A stretch of 64,000 nucleotides of DNA. It comes from Rhizophagus clarus. Its lineage: Eukaryota > Glomeromycota > Glomeromycetes > Glomerales > Glomeraceae. Position 1 is the first letter of the stretch, and every line of letters starts with the position of its first letter. Location of the stretch: contig BLAL01000011.1 in assembly GCA_015698045.1 (NCBI GenBank), positions 1,676,501-1,740,500 on the forward strand. The letters run 5' to 3'. A program made the position numbers and the translations under genes. The notes beneath the pieces were generated by a model. That model saw nothing but the letters and a program-made list of their open reading frames with translations, was not told the origin of the DNA and searched no databases. Shown here piece by piece: positions 13,154 through 26,282 of the stretch.

Positions 13154-13408
13154 AAAATAGGCATGATGGGATAACTCATATATCATGAGCTCTGTCTGTG
13201 CGAAGTACCGTTTTATTTATAATCAAAGTAGACTTAAGTCGTAAGTAACTTTGATTATCATTGATTAGGAAAGTACATGCAATAAAAATCCTTTATCAAA
13301 GGATAAAATAGGCATGATGGGATAACTCATATATCATGAGCTCTGTTTGTGCAAAGTGCCATTTTATTTATAATCAAAGTAGGCTTAAGTCGTAAGTAAC
13401 TTGATTAT
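13154..13408. repeat. Direct duplication of a ~105-bp block
   Basis: Block starting AAAATAGGCATGATGGGAT occurs at 13154 and again at 13305, spaced 151 bases. The copies differ mainly by transitions, for example GTGCGAAGTACCG in the first and GTGCAAAGTGCCA in the second. Each contains the near-palindrome GACTTAAGTCGTAAG. Confidence 0.7.
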
Positions 13409-14161
13409 AACAATGATGATTATTGGAGAATTAAGTTGCAACATTTTAAACATTTTTGAATAAGTGCTGTATTAATTTAATATAATTGTTAACCTTTTCA
13501 TATAAGAAGGGCCAATTTGCAATACAGCTTTGCCAGCCTTAAATGTGCGTTTTATATAATTTTAATTATTTATATAGCCAGAATAATTGTTTTATACTTT
13601 ATGTGATATTTAATTAAAATAAAATAAACCTTTGATTTCTAAAAATTATTACATGATTAGAGTTATTAATCACAAAGTATAGTGCTTGTATCGTAATGCT
13701 GTAATAAAAGACTGATTTGCAATACAACTTTGCCAGCTCAAAATAAGATCTCTTGTTATCTGAATTATCTGATTTTTCACGTGATTAGAATTAATTACGG
13801 TATATGTAACCTTTATCATTATTCTTGTACCAAAAAAAAATGATTGTTATAATTTAATCAAATACAAATGCTATAATTGAATTCGCTATTCCAATTTTAC
13901 AAATAATTCATTTTATATTATATAAAGTTTTTAAAATGAAATTTTTTTATTTAAAGGAACCACAGCCATATATTCTTTTGTTTTTCTCGGCCTAGTATTA
14001 AAATTACATTTAATGAATTTTCCTATTATATGATGTATGAGTATAATACTATCTCTTCTCATATCATAAAACTCATTTGTCCATAATTCTATATTACATG
14101 ATTTTATGTCGTTATCTACTTGGCAATAATATCTTGTACTATGATCTTGAACCAGTTTGTA
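13409..14161. other. Intergenic, short repeated phrase only
   Basis: A phrase TTTGCAATACA(G/A)CTTTGCCAGC occurs twice (about 13515 and 13715). No gene recognised. Confidence 0.5.
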
Positions 14162-17025
14162 CTATTTGACTAACGCCAATGAATGGGTTAATGATCGTAA
14201 ACTATTTAAATGAATAGTATGCTTAAAATAAAATTGTACTTGACCAGAATAAACATCGATCGATCCATCATAATGTACAAATCGAGCTAATATATATGAG
14301 GATTTTTCGTGACGAGCAGCCTGAACAGAATCATATATGTCTGTCCCAATTCTTATTCTCTCATATTGTATAATTCTAGGGATTACGACAGTACTGTTAT
14401 TTGAACTTATTATAGAGTAGATGGAGATGAAATAATAATCATTATACAAACTATTATAAAATTCTACCAGTAGGTCCAAAATTTGGTTTGGAAGGGTAGT
14501 TTCTTTGCACGGTTTCATTAGCAACCCAGGAAAATATTCCGTTCTGTAAGCCAAATCTTCCTCAATAAGAGATAATTTTATAAAATTTTGATACTCATCG
14601 CTCGCAAAATCATCAAGTGCAGCCAAGCTGCAACAGATTTTCTTGGTTCTATTATCTCCAAGGAGGAAAATAAGTGATCGTTGTCACAATTTGAGAGGAA
14701 GTATTGAAGAATTGTATTTTTGGATATAATTCTTAGTAGTTTAGGTTTAATATTACATCTGCTATTATTATAAGAACCTACAATTTTTAAAAATAATTAA
14801 TAACATTGCGATTTTTAAATCAGAAAAATTAAATCATGTACCTAAAATTCCGTTCATCTGTTTAAAGCTATAATACCAGAATGAGGACAAAGGACCATAG
14901 TCTAATGCGCATTCACAGATATAGAGACAGAGATGCAGATTGGAACTTATTTTTTCTTGACCATATTTTTGTTCAATTAATTTGTTCATCTCTATCAGTC
15001 TTGTAAACGCTTCATTTAACATATTTTTTTGTAACTCTTAGTTTGTTAAGATCTTGCAAGCATGCACGAAATATGCAAGAATTTTTCAGTCGATATATCC
15101 AAGGAAACTCCATGTGATAAGTATTGCAAAAATTAATATGAAGGTTTTCCACATGTCCGCCGTAAAACTTGAGAATCCTTCACCAGTAGCTATTCTGACA
15201 GGGTGGCGTCCAAGATCACTTGGGAACTTTATCATGTCAGCTCTCTCTTGCATAATTTTGAGCTTTTTGTTATTTAATATACCTTTACCTATCCAAAGTT
15301 TTGTTACGATTCATTTCACAATACTGAGAAAAAGGCAATGCATAGGATCAACTACGTAAAAGCAAACAGAATTAAAATAAAGCAAGCAGTATATCTCTGA
15401 CCAGCAAACATGATGTTCAGAGACATGGGCTCTTCGTGCTTCTTCAGTTGCACATTATTTCCGCTTACTTGCTTTTTCTCTTATTTCATTAATATCTCGC
15501 TCAATAAACCAGTCGTTTAAATCTGCAAACCTTCCAAAATTTGGTTGATTGTTTATAAAATTTGCTGATTTGTAATATCGGTAGCATGCAATACAAGCCG
15601 AGATGAAACTACATAATTTCTGAGATGCAGGGACATCGCTAGAACAGCCAATGATTGCACCACGAACAAATCGACCATTGTTATGTTCATTTGTTTTTAT
15701 AAAATAGCCATTCCACAAATGATTTAACTGGTTAATAATCAGATACAAATAATTGTTAATTTTATGTTGGCTTGGTTCTTTTAGATCAGGCATTACTGCT
15801 AATGTGAGAATATTGTGTGGCTTGAAGCGTTCATTATACGGTAAATTACAAAAAATGGCATAAATCACTCCAACAGAATATTGTGAATTTACGAATGGCT
15901 GGAATTAATCCATATTTAGCATTAATCTGATATGAGTATTGGCAAATTCTTTTGTAAAAAACAGCGCACCATCATCATCTGTAAAACTTTTCCAGACCCT
16001 ACCATCATAGATTTTGAATAAAGCTTCAGTTCCGTTTTTCCTTTCTGTCCACTTCTGGCATGACATTTCAAAATTTTTGCGATTAAAAAAAAGGGTCAAT
16101 TGTTACTTAATATTTATTAACGGGAATGTCATTATCAGACGGAAAATGGGATTATTTACTATCACTATCTATTTTCGTTAATAGAGGGTTATTGCATTGT
16201 TGTCGAAATTATTCTATTCTGTGATTTGGATAGTTTACAAAACTGCAAGTTGGTATTTCAGTATTGTCTGATAATTCTTTTATATCATACAATTTGTAAT
16301 ATCTGTCACAGGCTGCATATTTAATTATTGTTGTGAATATCCCCAATACCTTTTTAGCCATATATAAAGAGGAAGGAAAAGATGAAAATTTATTTTCATC
16401 TATTGTCAAAAGAAAAAATCTTAAGAACTTGAACAAAGAATCTATAGCTACATTGAAAAGTTTAAATCGTTGTTGATATTGTAATATCCACAAAATAGTC
16501 CAAGTATAATTATCATTAATGTTAATGTTAGGAAGAATTGGTTTGCCGTCATCAAAATCTGTTGATGCAAAATTGACTTCCTTATCATCATCATCTTCAT
16601 AATCATCATCTTGATCATTCTCATTTCTTACATTATCCAATAATAAATTTTCAAGAACAAGATCAGATATTTTTCCTTTCTTTATCATTTGATGTTTTGC
16701 TGATTCATGTATAGGTGTCTTCTTTGTTAAAAAGAAATAGTTTCTTGTGAGTAATGGTTCAATATCTTCTAGTTATATCAGGTGATGTATCATTTATCCC
16801 TAGTATTATATCGCACTCCATTACATCTTCATCAACAGCATCAGATGATATAACATTTGAAGAACCTTCTTGATAATTGTTACCAAAATTATTATTCGCA
16901 TTAGATTTTAATTTATATTTTAACTCATGTTTCAGTATAGTCCTTGGATCAACCAATTTACCGTTACATTCTTTATAGAAACAATGTACTTTGGTTCTGA
17001 TTTTTGTATCTAGAGATTCTGACAT
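14162..17025 (-). pseudogene. Tnp2/CACTA-type transposase pseudogene
   Basis: Transposase-like protein broken by nonsense codons and frame changes. Segments in translation order: 17025-16759 (start MSESLDTKIRTKV, with CFYKECNGK), 16688-16209 (acidic stretch then SFPSSLYMAKKVLG and IPTCSFVNYP), 16099-15905 (NFEMSCQKWTERKNGTEAL, DGRVWKSF), 15868-15455 (IYAIFCNLPYNERF, IIGCSSDVPASQKLC, IACYRYYKSANF), 15360-15054 (VDPMHCLFLSIVK, GEGFSSFTADMWKTF) and then 15022-14162 (KLIEQKYGQEK, FASDEYQNF). The DPMHxLFLxI segment and the zinc-like Cys/His section fit the Tnp2 family. TGA replaces an expected Trp after LSIVK and an expected Arg after LGYID. It may be related to the CACTA-like elements on either side; own termini were not found. 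Confidence 0.75.
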
Positions 17026-17145
17026 TTTTTTTTTTTTTTTTTTTAAGGAATTGTAAATCAATCTAATTGGTTCAGCAATCCCAATTCTTGGTCCATTTTT
17101 GTCAAGGCACAGCTTGGTAATTAAGCTATTTTGATAATAATACAT

Positions 17146-18600
17146 GACAATAATGTCAAGACCAATGTATTTTATTAAATACTAAAATATAATTTTATTT
17201 TTACTAATTCTCTAATTAAATTTGGTATTTAGGGGTATAATTATACTAGAAAATTTTTTCAAATTCAATTAATCTGATTCTTGAAACATATCAATCGACT
17301 TACTAATAAATCTCATAAATCATCACGAATTCAAAAGATCCAAATAATTTAAGTAGAGATGTAGCAATTTCTTATTCACAGATCAAAATGCGAGAGTTAT
17401 AAAAAAGTGTCTTAGTTGTTCACAACTGCAACAACATCAAAATTTAATACTTGGCCTATTCTTTCGAATATATCAAAAATTAGAAAAAATTATATTTCAT
17501 TTTTTTTTTATATATTTTCTTTCAAGTTGTCAATTTCTAGTACATCAGTATCATTTAATGCTGTTAACAAGATATCAAATATTTATTATTTTATCTTTTA
17601 TTGAATCGCTTACAATAATACGTTGAGTTATAGCATATATACGTTTATTCTAACAATCAGTCATGGTTAAAATTACTTGTTAATTAATAGAATTGTTTTA
17701 ATAAATCTTTAATTCTTTTTTTGCCCTTGGCAGTTGGCACAGACGTACAGTTTGTTAATACCACGTGACTAGATAGTGCATAAATGTCACCTGTCGTGAT
17801 TGGCAGGAGCTATAAAGTTTGTTTGCGTTTACCACATTTACCATGCACGTTCTACAAATCGGTAATTTCCAATTTGTTTACGTTTACTATAAATTTGCTC
17901 GTGAGTATTGTATATTTGTGTACGTTTACCACACTTTCTTTCTTTTTTTCTCCACGTTTTAGTATGATGCAATAAATTTTCTTTGTTGCCTTTCGTTTTT
18001 TTCGTTAATGGTTGATGATATTTTTTCACCTTATTTTTTGCCTTATTTTTCATCGGCTTAACAAAGTAAGCATATTTCTTTTCGCCAATTATATTTCCTG
18101 TCAGAAAAATCAGCTTCCGTAAGTATAACTTTATCAAGCTTCAAATGTGTTATTACTAATTTGGACATGTTATCTATGATAATGATATAATATTTAGTTT
18201 ATTAATATATTTTAATTAATTCATTGATATACTTTATTGATATATTTTAATTAATTTATTGATATTTTTAATTATTAATTATTTACTGATATATTTTAAT
18301 TAATTTATTGATATATTCTATTAATTGATAACGTTATAATATTTAGTTTATTGATATATTTTAATTAATTGATAGCGATATAATATCTAGTTTACTGATA
18401 TATTTAAATATTGATTAATTTATCTTAATTTAATTAATGTAGTTTACTGATTATTTTAAATAATTGATTATTGATATATTTTAATTAATTGAAAGTGATA
18501 TAATATCAAGTTTATTTAATTTATTGATTTATTTTAATTAATATTGATAGCAATATAATTTAGAGTCTTATTAATTTAATCTATCGTTTATTTTAATCAG
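17146..18600. repeat. AT-rich spacer ending in TTGATATATTTTAATTAATT repeats
   Basis: 17146-18180 holds no supported gene; a lysine-rich minus ORF at 17838-18137 lacks any recognisable domain. From about 18180 to 18600 the sequence is an irregular tandem repeat of a GATATATTTTAATTAATT-type unit. Confidence 0.6.
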
Positions 18601-19198
18601 ACGATAATGAAAATGGTTCAGAAGACGTAAGTAATGGTTATATATAGAGCCTTTGTTTCTTGTTTAATCTTTAAATTATCAAATTATCAAAAATCATAAT
18701 AAGAAAATTTAAACCTTTAAATTTAATTCCTATTTCTCGTGATGGCTCTCATCCTCATATTAGATCACAACGAAATAAATCTAGTTTCCGTTTCCAATCT
18801 CATCAATCTCGATATTAAACTCATATTAATCAATCTCGTAGTCACTCAAAATCTCGCTCAATGACTCGTTAACCTTGATCTCACCCATCTCGATCCAAAT
18901 CTTGTTATTATCATTCTGAATCCCAATAATCACGTTTCTGTTACTCCCGCTCCCCTCATCATTCCCAATAATCATGTTCCCATCGCTCTCACTTCCTTCA
19001 TTGTTCCTATCATTCTCGTTCTCATTAACATCGATCTCGCTTTCCTCATCGTTCCCATCATTCTCATTCTCATCAACATCGATCTCGATCTTGCTCTCAT
19101 TCTCCTTATCGACATCAATCACACTCTCAATCTCAACATAATTGAAACTACCAAAATGTCTCTAGAGGGAGATCAATTACAAAAAGTAATATTGTTTT
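18601..19198 (+). pseudogene. Candidate exons of a degenerate RS-rich gene
   Basis: After an acceptor at 18600 (TTTTAATCAG) a short acidic exon (DNENGSED) ends at a GTAAGT. Further on the plus strand reads as serine/arginine/histidine-rich coding sequence (for example SRSHSKSRSMTR around 18838) with several in-frame stops and a final stretch YQNVSRGRSITKS. The open minus-strand ORF over the same bases (18826-19122, acidic Asp/Glu/Asn) is the mirror of this repeat composition. I infer a decayed gene continuing into the next entry. No family assigned. Confidence 0.3.
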
Positions 19199-19393
19199 AT
19201 ATTAGTGCTAATTAAATTTTATTTTACTTATATTATACCAATTTAACATTATTGTTATAGGATCTTTAACTGATTTATCTTTAACAATTCCTTCTTCTTC
19301 ACCTCTAGCGAGCAGTAGTATTCCTTTCACGTTTCTTTACTTACTTGCATGTAAAATTTTTTATACTAAATGATTTATATTAAATACTGATTT

Positions 19394-20420
19394 ATGATAG
19401 GTGCTAACAACAGAGAAGTCAGTGAATTAAGAAGCATGATTTCAAATCTTACTAAACATGTGGAAGTGCTAACAGAAGAAAGAACGAGTGAAGGACCAAG
19501 AAATAGAAGCATATCACCAGTTCTGTTCAGAGAGAATCAGCGTGCCCTTCCTCCAATAACTGATAAAAATTTCAAAAAAACCATTCATGTAAATATATCT
19601 TTATTTTATTAAATATTTCTCTTTTGTATTGATCGTTAAAAAATGAGTGTTATATTAAATAGGATGAGGTAATCCATATTATAAACAACCTTGATTCGTC
19701 GATTCTTTTCGATACATCAAAGACATTTAGTAAACAAAAAAAGTCGATAAATAAGAAACTTCTATCAGCCATTAAAGCATATACGATACAAAACTTTTAA
19801 AAGTAATAAAACAGCTACATAAATCATGGCGAGAGATTTGAAAATTAAAAAAGGAGGGTAAGATAGATGAACACAATAAACGGCAACACATGTCGTCAAG
19901 GAGAGATCAGGTGTGAAATTCATTATTTAAAATGACAATGTATATAATCTATTAATTATTTTAATTTACTCTTTAATAGAAAATGACGAGAAGACGCAAA
20001 GGTCTCCAACACATGATCTTCATGCAAGACAGCATTCTAGACGATTGTCATCCTGAAAATATGACCAGGAAGTATTTATTAAAGATTGCGAAAAAGCAGT
20101 AAATACCGCAGAAGTCCATTCAGATGAATGGTCTACTGAAAACAAAGTTTTGGTAAATGAAGAGCGTAACGATAATATAAGATCAGGAAGGTTGATAAGT
20201 ACAAATTCTGTAATTAAGATTCATAATAAGGAGTAGAGGTCTTCTAGAGTACATAAAGTTGTGAAAGTTTAAAACATAAGCGTTTATGCTAATAAGTTAT
20301 AAATTTATCATTAGGTTAAAAGAATCTTATTTCGAGCGAATAAGATCGAAGTAAGCATCAGAATTGGGTTAAGTTGCAAATGTTACTGTCTAGATGATGT
20401 TGATAAAAAAAGCAGATCAA
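19394..20420 (+). pseudogene. Degenerate multi-exon host gene, 5' part (split by a transposon)
   Basis: An exon at about 19402-19590 (GANNREVSELRSMISNL, LTKHVEVLTEE) ends at a GTAAAT donor. Later pieces contain DEVIHIINNLDSSILFDTSK, SRRDQ followed by a donor, RRRKGLQHMI and EVHSDEWSTE, but in several frames with stops. The last piece, after TTATCATTAG at 20314, is open from 20315 to 20420 (IEVSIRIGLSCKCYC) and is interrupted at 20420 by the 5.9-kb element. The protein family was not recognised; it is probably a lineage-specific multicopy gene. Confidence 0.4.
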
Positions 20421-20589
20421 CACAGGTCGAATGATGTCAAATCGGCTATCAATCGGCTATCAATCGGCCATCAGGATTGATGAACGGTCAAACCAATCGA
20501 TATTCAATCGGCAATAAATCGTACTACCCGATTGATGCCGGATTATGTCGAAAATCGGCACCAAATCGGCATGCCGATTGAAAGATCAA

Positions 20590-21026
20590 TGATCGTCAAT
20601 TGATGGTCGATTGATGGTCGATTGATGGTCGATCGATGGTCGATTGATGGTCAAATTATGGTCGATTGATGGTCAAATTATGGTCGATTGATGGTCAAAT
20701 TATGGTCAAATTATGGTCGAATTATGGTCAAATTATGGTCAAATTATGGTCAAATTATGGTCGAATTATGGTCAAATTATGGTCAAATTATGGTCAAATT
20801 ATGGTCAAATTATGGTCAAATTATGGTCAAATTATGGTCAAATTATGGTCAAATTATGGTCAAATTATGGTCAAATTATGGTCAAATTATGGTCAAAATT
20901 ATGGTCAAATTATGGTCAAATTATGGTCAAATTATGGTCAAATTATGGTCAAATTATGGTCAAATTATGGTCAAATTATGGTCAAATTATGGTCAAATTA
21001 TGGTCAAATTATGGTCAAATTATGGT
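20590..21026. repeat. 11-bp satellite array (ATGGTCAAATT / ATGGTCGATTG)
   Basis: About 40 head-to-tail copies of an 11-base unit; the 5' copies are ATGGTCGATTG variants and the rest ATGGTCAAATT. One unit near 20885 has an extra A. Because 11 is not a multiple of 3 the same peptide (MVKLWSNYGQI) appears in all three frames; none is taken as a gene. A shorter array of the same unit recurs at about 22280-22470. Confidence 0.9.
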
Positions 21027-21872
21027 CGACTGACCAATTTTTGTAGAATCATATAACGAATAATAAAATTTATTATAGCACATAATATTTAGAATTACAA
21101 ATAAAATACATAGTATCTTTATTTATATTAATAAGTATTTAAAATAAAAACATTCATCATAATAATATGTTAGTATATGACTGATAAAGTTAGTAATATT
21201 TAATAAATAGTAAAGCGTAAATATAAAAAGTTAGTAATAATTACACAAATACAAAAAGTTAGTATTATGAAGAGTTTGATAAAATTTATAAAAAAAAAAA
21301 AGAAAAAAATACGTGATGATGTTAGTAAAATATAAAAAAAAAGAATAACATTAGTAATATTAAAAAAAAAAATAACATTAAAAAAAGGTAAAGTTAATAT
21401 TATAAAATAAAATATAATTAGTAATCAGTACAATAAATTTAATGACAAAAATACAATAATTAATATACCTGTAAAATGTAATAAGAGTAAGAAGAAAATA
21501 GAAAAGAAAGAGTGTAAGAAAACAGAAAAAAAAGAGTGTATATTTTTTAAAAAATAAACAGAGTCGCGTTTAGTTATTTATATGCATGTTAAGATCAGGT
21601 CACGTGATAAAGATCAGACCGAATTTTGATTGGTTAATAATAGATAAATTGAAAAACTATGTTGTAATTTTTTCATCTCATATAGTTATATATATAGTGA
21701 TCTTTTAAATTTGTATTAAAATTTACCTTGGACTTTTGGATACCTAATTTTTTTAAAAGCTTCTATTTGTATATTACATGTGTCACGTGATATAATATTG
21801 TAAAATTTTGTTAATAAAATTTAGTATTATATGTATATATTACTCGAATATGTTGCGATTAATCGTAATTAA

Positions 21873-22110
21873 TGTTACATTTGTAATACAAGTTTAAGAA
21901 AAGTTTGCTCGAACTTTTCTTAATTGTGATCATGTTACAATTGTAATACAAGTTTAAGAAAAGTTCACTCGAATTTTTCTTAATCGTGATCATGTTACAT
22001 TTGTAATACAAGTTTAAGAAAAGTTCGCTCGAATTTTTCTTAATTGTGATCATGTTATACAATTGTAATACAAGTTTAAGAAAAGTTCGCTCAAATTTTT
22101 CTTAATCGTG
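21873..22110. repeat. 60-bp tandem repeat, four copies
   Basis: Unit containing GTAATACAAGTTTAAGAAAAG and GCTCGAATTTTTCTTAATTG, repeated at 60-base spacing; the last copy is 2 bases longer. Each unit has an internal inverted pattern (AAGAAAAGTTCGCTCGAA against TTTTTCTTAA). Confidence 0.85.
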
Positions 22111-22111
22111 T

Positions 22112-22800
22112 ACAGGTCGAATGATGCCAAATCGGCTATCAATCGGCTATCAATCGGCTATCAGGATTGATGAATAGTCAAACGAATCGATATTCAATCG
22201 GCAATAAATCGTACTACCCGATTGATGCCGGATGATGTCAAAAATCGGCACCAAATCGGGTTGCCGATTGAAAGATCAATGATCGTCAATTGATGGTCGA
22301 TTGATGGTCAAATTATGGTCAAATTATGGTCAAATTATGGTCAAATTATGGTCGATTGATGGTCGATTGATGGTCAAATTATGGTCAAATTATGGTCGAT
22401 TGATGGTCGATTGATGGTCAAATTATGGTCAATTTATGGTCAATTTATGGTCAATTTATGGTCAATTGATGGTCGAAAGACCAATTTTTGTAAAATCATA
22501 TAACGAATAATAAAATTTATTATAGCACATAATATTTAGAATTACAAATAAAATACATAGTATCTTTATTTATATTAATAAGCATTTAAAATAAAAACAT
22601 TCATTATAATAATATGTTAGTATATGACTGATAAAGTTAGTAATATTTAATAAAAGCGTAAATATAAAAAGTTAGTAATAATTATAATAAAATACACAAA
22701 TACAAAAAGTTAGTATTATGAAGAGTTTTTAGTAAAATATAGAAAAAAGAATAACATTAGTAATATTAAAAAAAGGTAAAGTTAATATATAATTTAATAA
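22112..22800. repeat. Second copy of the element's left part
   Basis: Starts ACAGGTCGAATGATGCC and follows 20422-21400 closely: the AATCGG-rich lead-in, a shorter 11-bp array, then the shared ACCAATTTTTGTA and ATCATATAACGAATAA sequence. Either a nested insertion or an internal duplication. Confidence 0.7.
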
Positions 22801-22829
22801 AAAGTGTATTTTTTTTTAAAAAATGTTAC

Positions 22830-25800
22830 GAAATCTAAAAAAATTCTCTATTAAAAATATCTCATACAAACTCTTAGAAAACCTCAAAAAAAAAAATATC
22901 TCTGAATCTTAGAAAATTCAAAAAAAAAAAATCATTTCCTACACAAATCTTAGGATATCTCAAAAAGATATCTCAAAAAAAAAAATTTTCTATCAAAAAT
23001 ATTCATACGAACCCTAAAAAATTTCACAAAAAAGGAATCTCTACCAAAATATCCCATATGAACTCTTAGGAAATCTCTCTCAAAAAAATTTTCTATCAAA
23101 GAATCCCTCCTATCAGATATCCCATACGAACCCTTCCCATATGAACTCTTAGGAATTCTCAAAAAAATTTTCTACCAAAGATATCCCATACGAACCTTTA
23201 CCATATGAATCACACTTGGAAAATCTTTATATATTAAAATATCCCATACGAACTCTTCCCACACGAACTCTAAGAAAATCTCTTAAAAAAAATTTTCTAT
23301 CAAAGAATCCCATACGAACCCTTTCCATATGAACCCTTAGAAAATCTCTTAAGAAAAACTTTTCTATCAGATATCCCATACGAACTCTTTCCATAGTATG
23401 AACTAAGAAAATCTCTTAAAAAAAAATTTTCTATCAAAGAATCCCATACGAACCCTTTCCATATGAACCCTTAGAAAATCTCTTAAGAAAAACTTTTCTA
23501 TCAGATATCCTATACGAACTCTTTCCATAGTATGAACTAAGAAAATCTCTTAAAAAAAAATTTTCTATCAAAGAATCACATACGAACCTTTCCATACGAA
23601 CTCTTAGAAAATCTCTTAAGAAAAATTTTTCTATCAGATATCCCATACGAACTCTTAAAATAAAAAAAAAATCAATTTATCAAAAATATCCTATACGAAT
23701 TTTAGAAATCTCTCCCAAAAAATTTTCTATCAGATATCCCATACGAACTCCTATACGAACTCTTAGAAAATCTCTTAAAAAAAATTTTCTATCAAAGAAT
23801 CCCATACGAACCTTTTCCATATGAACTTTTAGAAATCTCTCAAAAAAAAATTTTCTATTAAATAATCCCATGCGAACCTTTTCCATACGAACTCTTAGAA
23901 AATCTCTTAAGAAAAATTTTTCTATCAGATATCCCATACGAACTCTTAAAATAAAAAAAAAATCAATTTATCAAAAATATCCTATACGAACTCTTAGAAA
24001 ATCTCTTAAAAAAAATTTTCTATCAAAGAATCCCATACGAACCTTTTCCATATGAACTTTTAGAAATCTCTCAAAAAAAAATTTTCTATTAAATAATCCC
24101 ATGCGAACCCTTTCCATACGAACTCTTAGAAAATCTCTTAAGAAAAATTTTTCTATCAGATATCCCATACGAACTCTTAAAATAAAAAAAAAATCAATTT
24201 ATCAAAAATATCCTATACGAACTCTTAGAAAATCTCTTAAAAAAAATTTTCTATCAAAGAATCCCATACGAACCTTTTCCATATGAACTTTTAGAAATCT
24301 CTCAAAAAAAAATTTTCTATTAAATAATCCCATGAGAACCCTTTCCATATGAACTCTTAGAAAATCTCTTAAGAAAAAATTTTCTATCAGATATCCCATA
24401 CGAACTCCTATACGAACTCTTAGAAAATCTCTTAAAAAAAATTTTCTATCAAAGAATCCCATACGAACCTTTTCCATATGAACTTTTAGAAATCTCTCAA
24501 AAAAAAATTTTCTATTAAATAATCCCATGCGAACGCTTCCCATATGAACTCTTGGAAAATACGAATTCTTCCCATATAAACTTAGAAAATCCTAAAAAAA
24601 AAATTTTCTATCAGATACCCATATGAACTCTTAGAAATCAAAAAAAAAAAAATCTATTTATCAAATATATCCTATACGAATCTTAGGAAATCTCTCGAAA
24701 AAAATTTCCTATCATATATCCCATAGACCCATACGAACCCTTCCCATATGAACTCTTAGAAAATCTCTCAAAAAAATTTTCTATCAAAGAATCCCATGTG
24801 AATCCTTTCTATACGAACCCTAAAAAATTTCACAAAAAAATTTTCTATCAGGTATCCCATACGAACTCTTCCCATATGAACTCTTAGAAAATTTCAAAAA
24901 AAATTTTCTATCAGATATCCCATATGAACCTTTCCCATATGAACACTTGGAAAATCTTTATCAAAATATCCCATACGAACTCTTCCCACACGAACTCTAA
25001 GAAAAACTCTTAAAAAAAAATTTTCTATCAAAGAATCCCATACGAACCTTTTCCATATGAACTTTTAGAAATCTCTCAAAAAAAATTTTCTATTAAAGAA
25101 TCCCATCCCTAAAAAATTTAAAAAAAATTTTGTATCAGATATCCCATACGAACTTTTCTGAACTCTTCCGAACTCTTCCTATACGAACTCTTAGAAAATC
25201 ACAAAAAAAATTTTCTATCAAAGATATCCCATACGAACCCTTACCATATGAACACTTGAAAAATCTTTATTAAAATATCCTATATTCCGAATCCTTCCCA
25301 TACGACTCTTAGAAAATCTCTTAAAAAAAATTTTCTATTAAAGATATCCTATATGAACGCTTCCCATATGAACTCTTGGAAAATACGAACTCTTTCCATA
25401 TAAATTTAGAAAATCCCAAAAAAAAAATTTTCTATCAGATACCCATATGAACTCTTAGAAATTAAAAAAAAAAATCTATTTATCAAATACATCCTATACG
25501 AATCTTAGGAAATCTCTCAAAAAAAAAATTTCCTATCAGATATCCCATAGACCCATACGAACCCTTTCCATATGAACTCTTAGAAAATATCTTAAAAAAA
25601 TTTTCTATCAGATATCCCATATGAACCCTTCCAATACGAACTCTTAGAAAATCTCTTAAAAAAAAATTTTCTATTAAAGATATCCCATACGAACCTTTCC
25701 CATATGAACTCTTAGAAAATACGAACTCTTCCCATACAAACTCTCTCAAAAAAAAATTTTCTATTAGATATCACATACGAACTGAACTCAGAAAATCTCT

Positions 25801-25980
25801 TAAAAAAAAAATTTTCTACCAGATATCCCATACGAACTCTTTCCATATGAACTCTTAGAAAATAAAAAAAAATTTTCTATTAGATACCCTATACGAACTC
25901 TTAGAAATATCAAAAAAAAAAAGAATCTCTATTTATCAATACGAATCTCAGGAAATCTATCAAAAAAAATTTTCTATCAG
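22830..25980. repeat. ~3.1-kb minisatellite with a 231-bp higher-order unit
   Basis: Irregular tandem array of 50-80 bp monomers containing AAAATTTTCTATCA, CCCATACGAAC and CATATGAACTCTTAGAAA. Between 23650 and 24540 a higher-order block recurs at exactly 231 bases (for example the AATCAATTTATCAAAAATAT segment at 23942+ and 24173+), and two ORFs of 61 codons 231 bases apart are identical. All ORFs here are repeat artefacts. Confidence 0.85.
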
Positions 25981-26282
25981 AGTTTAAAATGGTTTATAAA
26001 TAAAACATTATTATTGAAAAAATCTAAAAATCTGCTAATATATAATAAGCCAATTAGCAACCAATCGGTCATCAATCTGATATGTGACCTATTGATAACC
26101 GGTAAATTCAACCGTATATCAATCGGCCATCAATCAGTCATATGACCGGTTAATAACCGATTTGGATTTTATACCTGATTGATGACCGATTGAAAGAATC
26201 AGTCATCAATAGGTAACCAATCGGTTACCAATCAGTCACATGACCGATTGGTGACCGATTTGACTCCATTCGACCTGTGCAA

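Larger units (their letters stand above)
20421..26279. mobile_element. CACTA-like element, 5.86 kb, composed mainly of satellite arrays
   Basis: Left end CACAGGTCGAATGATGTC at 20421, right end its inverse (GACTCCATTCGACCTGTG) at 26279. The 3-base direct repeat CAA flanks it (20418-20420 and 26280-26282). Subterminal AATCGG words are abundant at both ends and point in opposite directions. Inside are an 11-bp array, a 60-bp array, a second copy of the left part, and a 3-kb minisatellite. No transposase seen. It sits inside an exon of a host gene, whose frame is continuous across the site if the element and one CAA are ignored. Confidence 0.7.

Noticed and set aside
15054..15359. Plus-strand ORF of 101 codons
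   Set aside because: Antisense to the Tnp2 transposase segment, which has the recognisable DPMHCLFL motif on the minus strand.
17838..18137. Lysine-rich minus ORF of 99 codons
   Set aside because: No domain, AT-driven composition, and no supporting splice or neighbour evidence.
20666..21056. Three overlapping 106-126 codon ORFs with repeated MVKLWSNYGQI
   Set aside because: They come from an 11-bp satellite read in all frames; no non-repeat sequence is encoded.
22950..25749. Many plus and minus ORFs of 60-113 codons rich in Phe, Arg and Ile
   Set aside because: All are translations of the minisatellite monomers; two are identical because of the 231-bp higher-order unit.
22950..25980. CRISPR-like array
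   Set aside because: Repeats are irregular and AT-rich, without unique spacers of even length, in a eukaryotic genome; it is a minisatellite.
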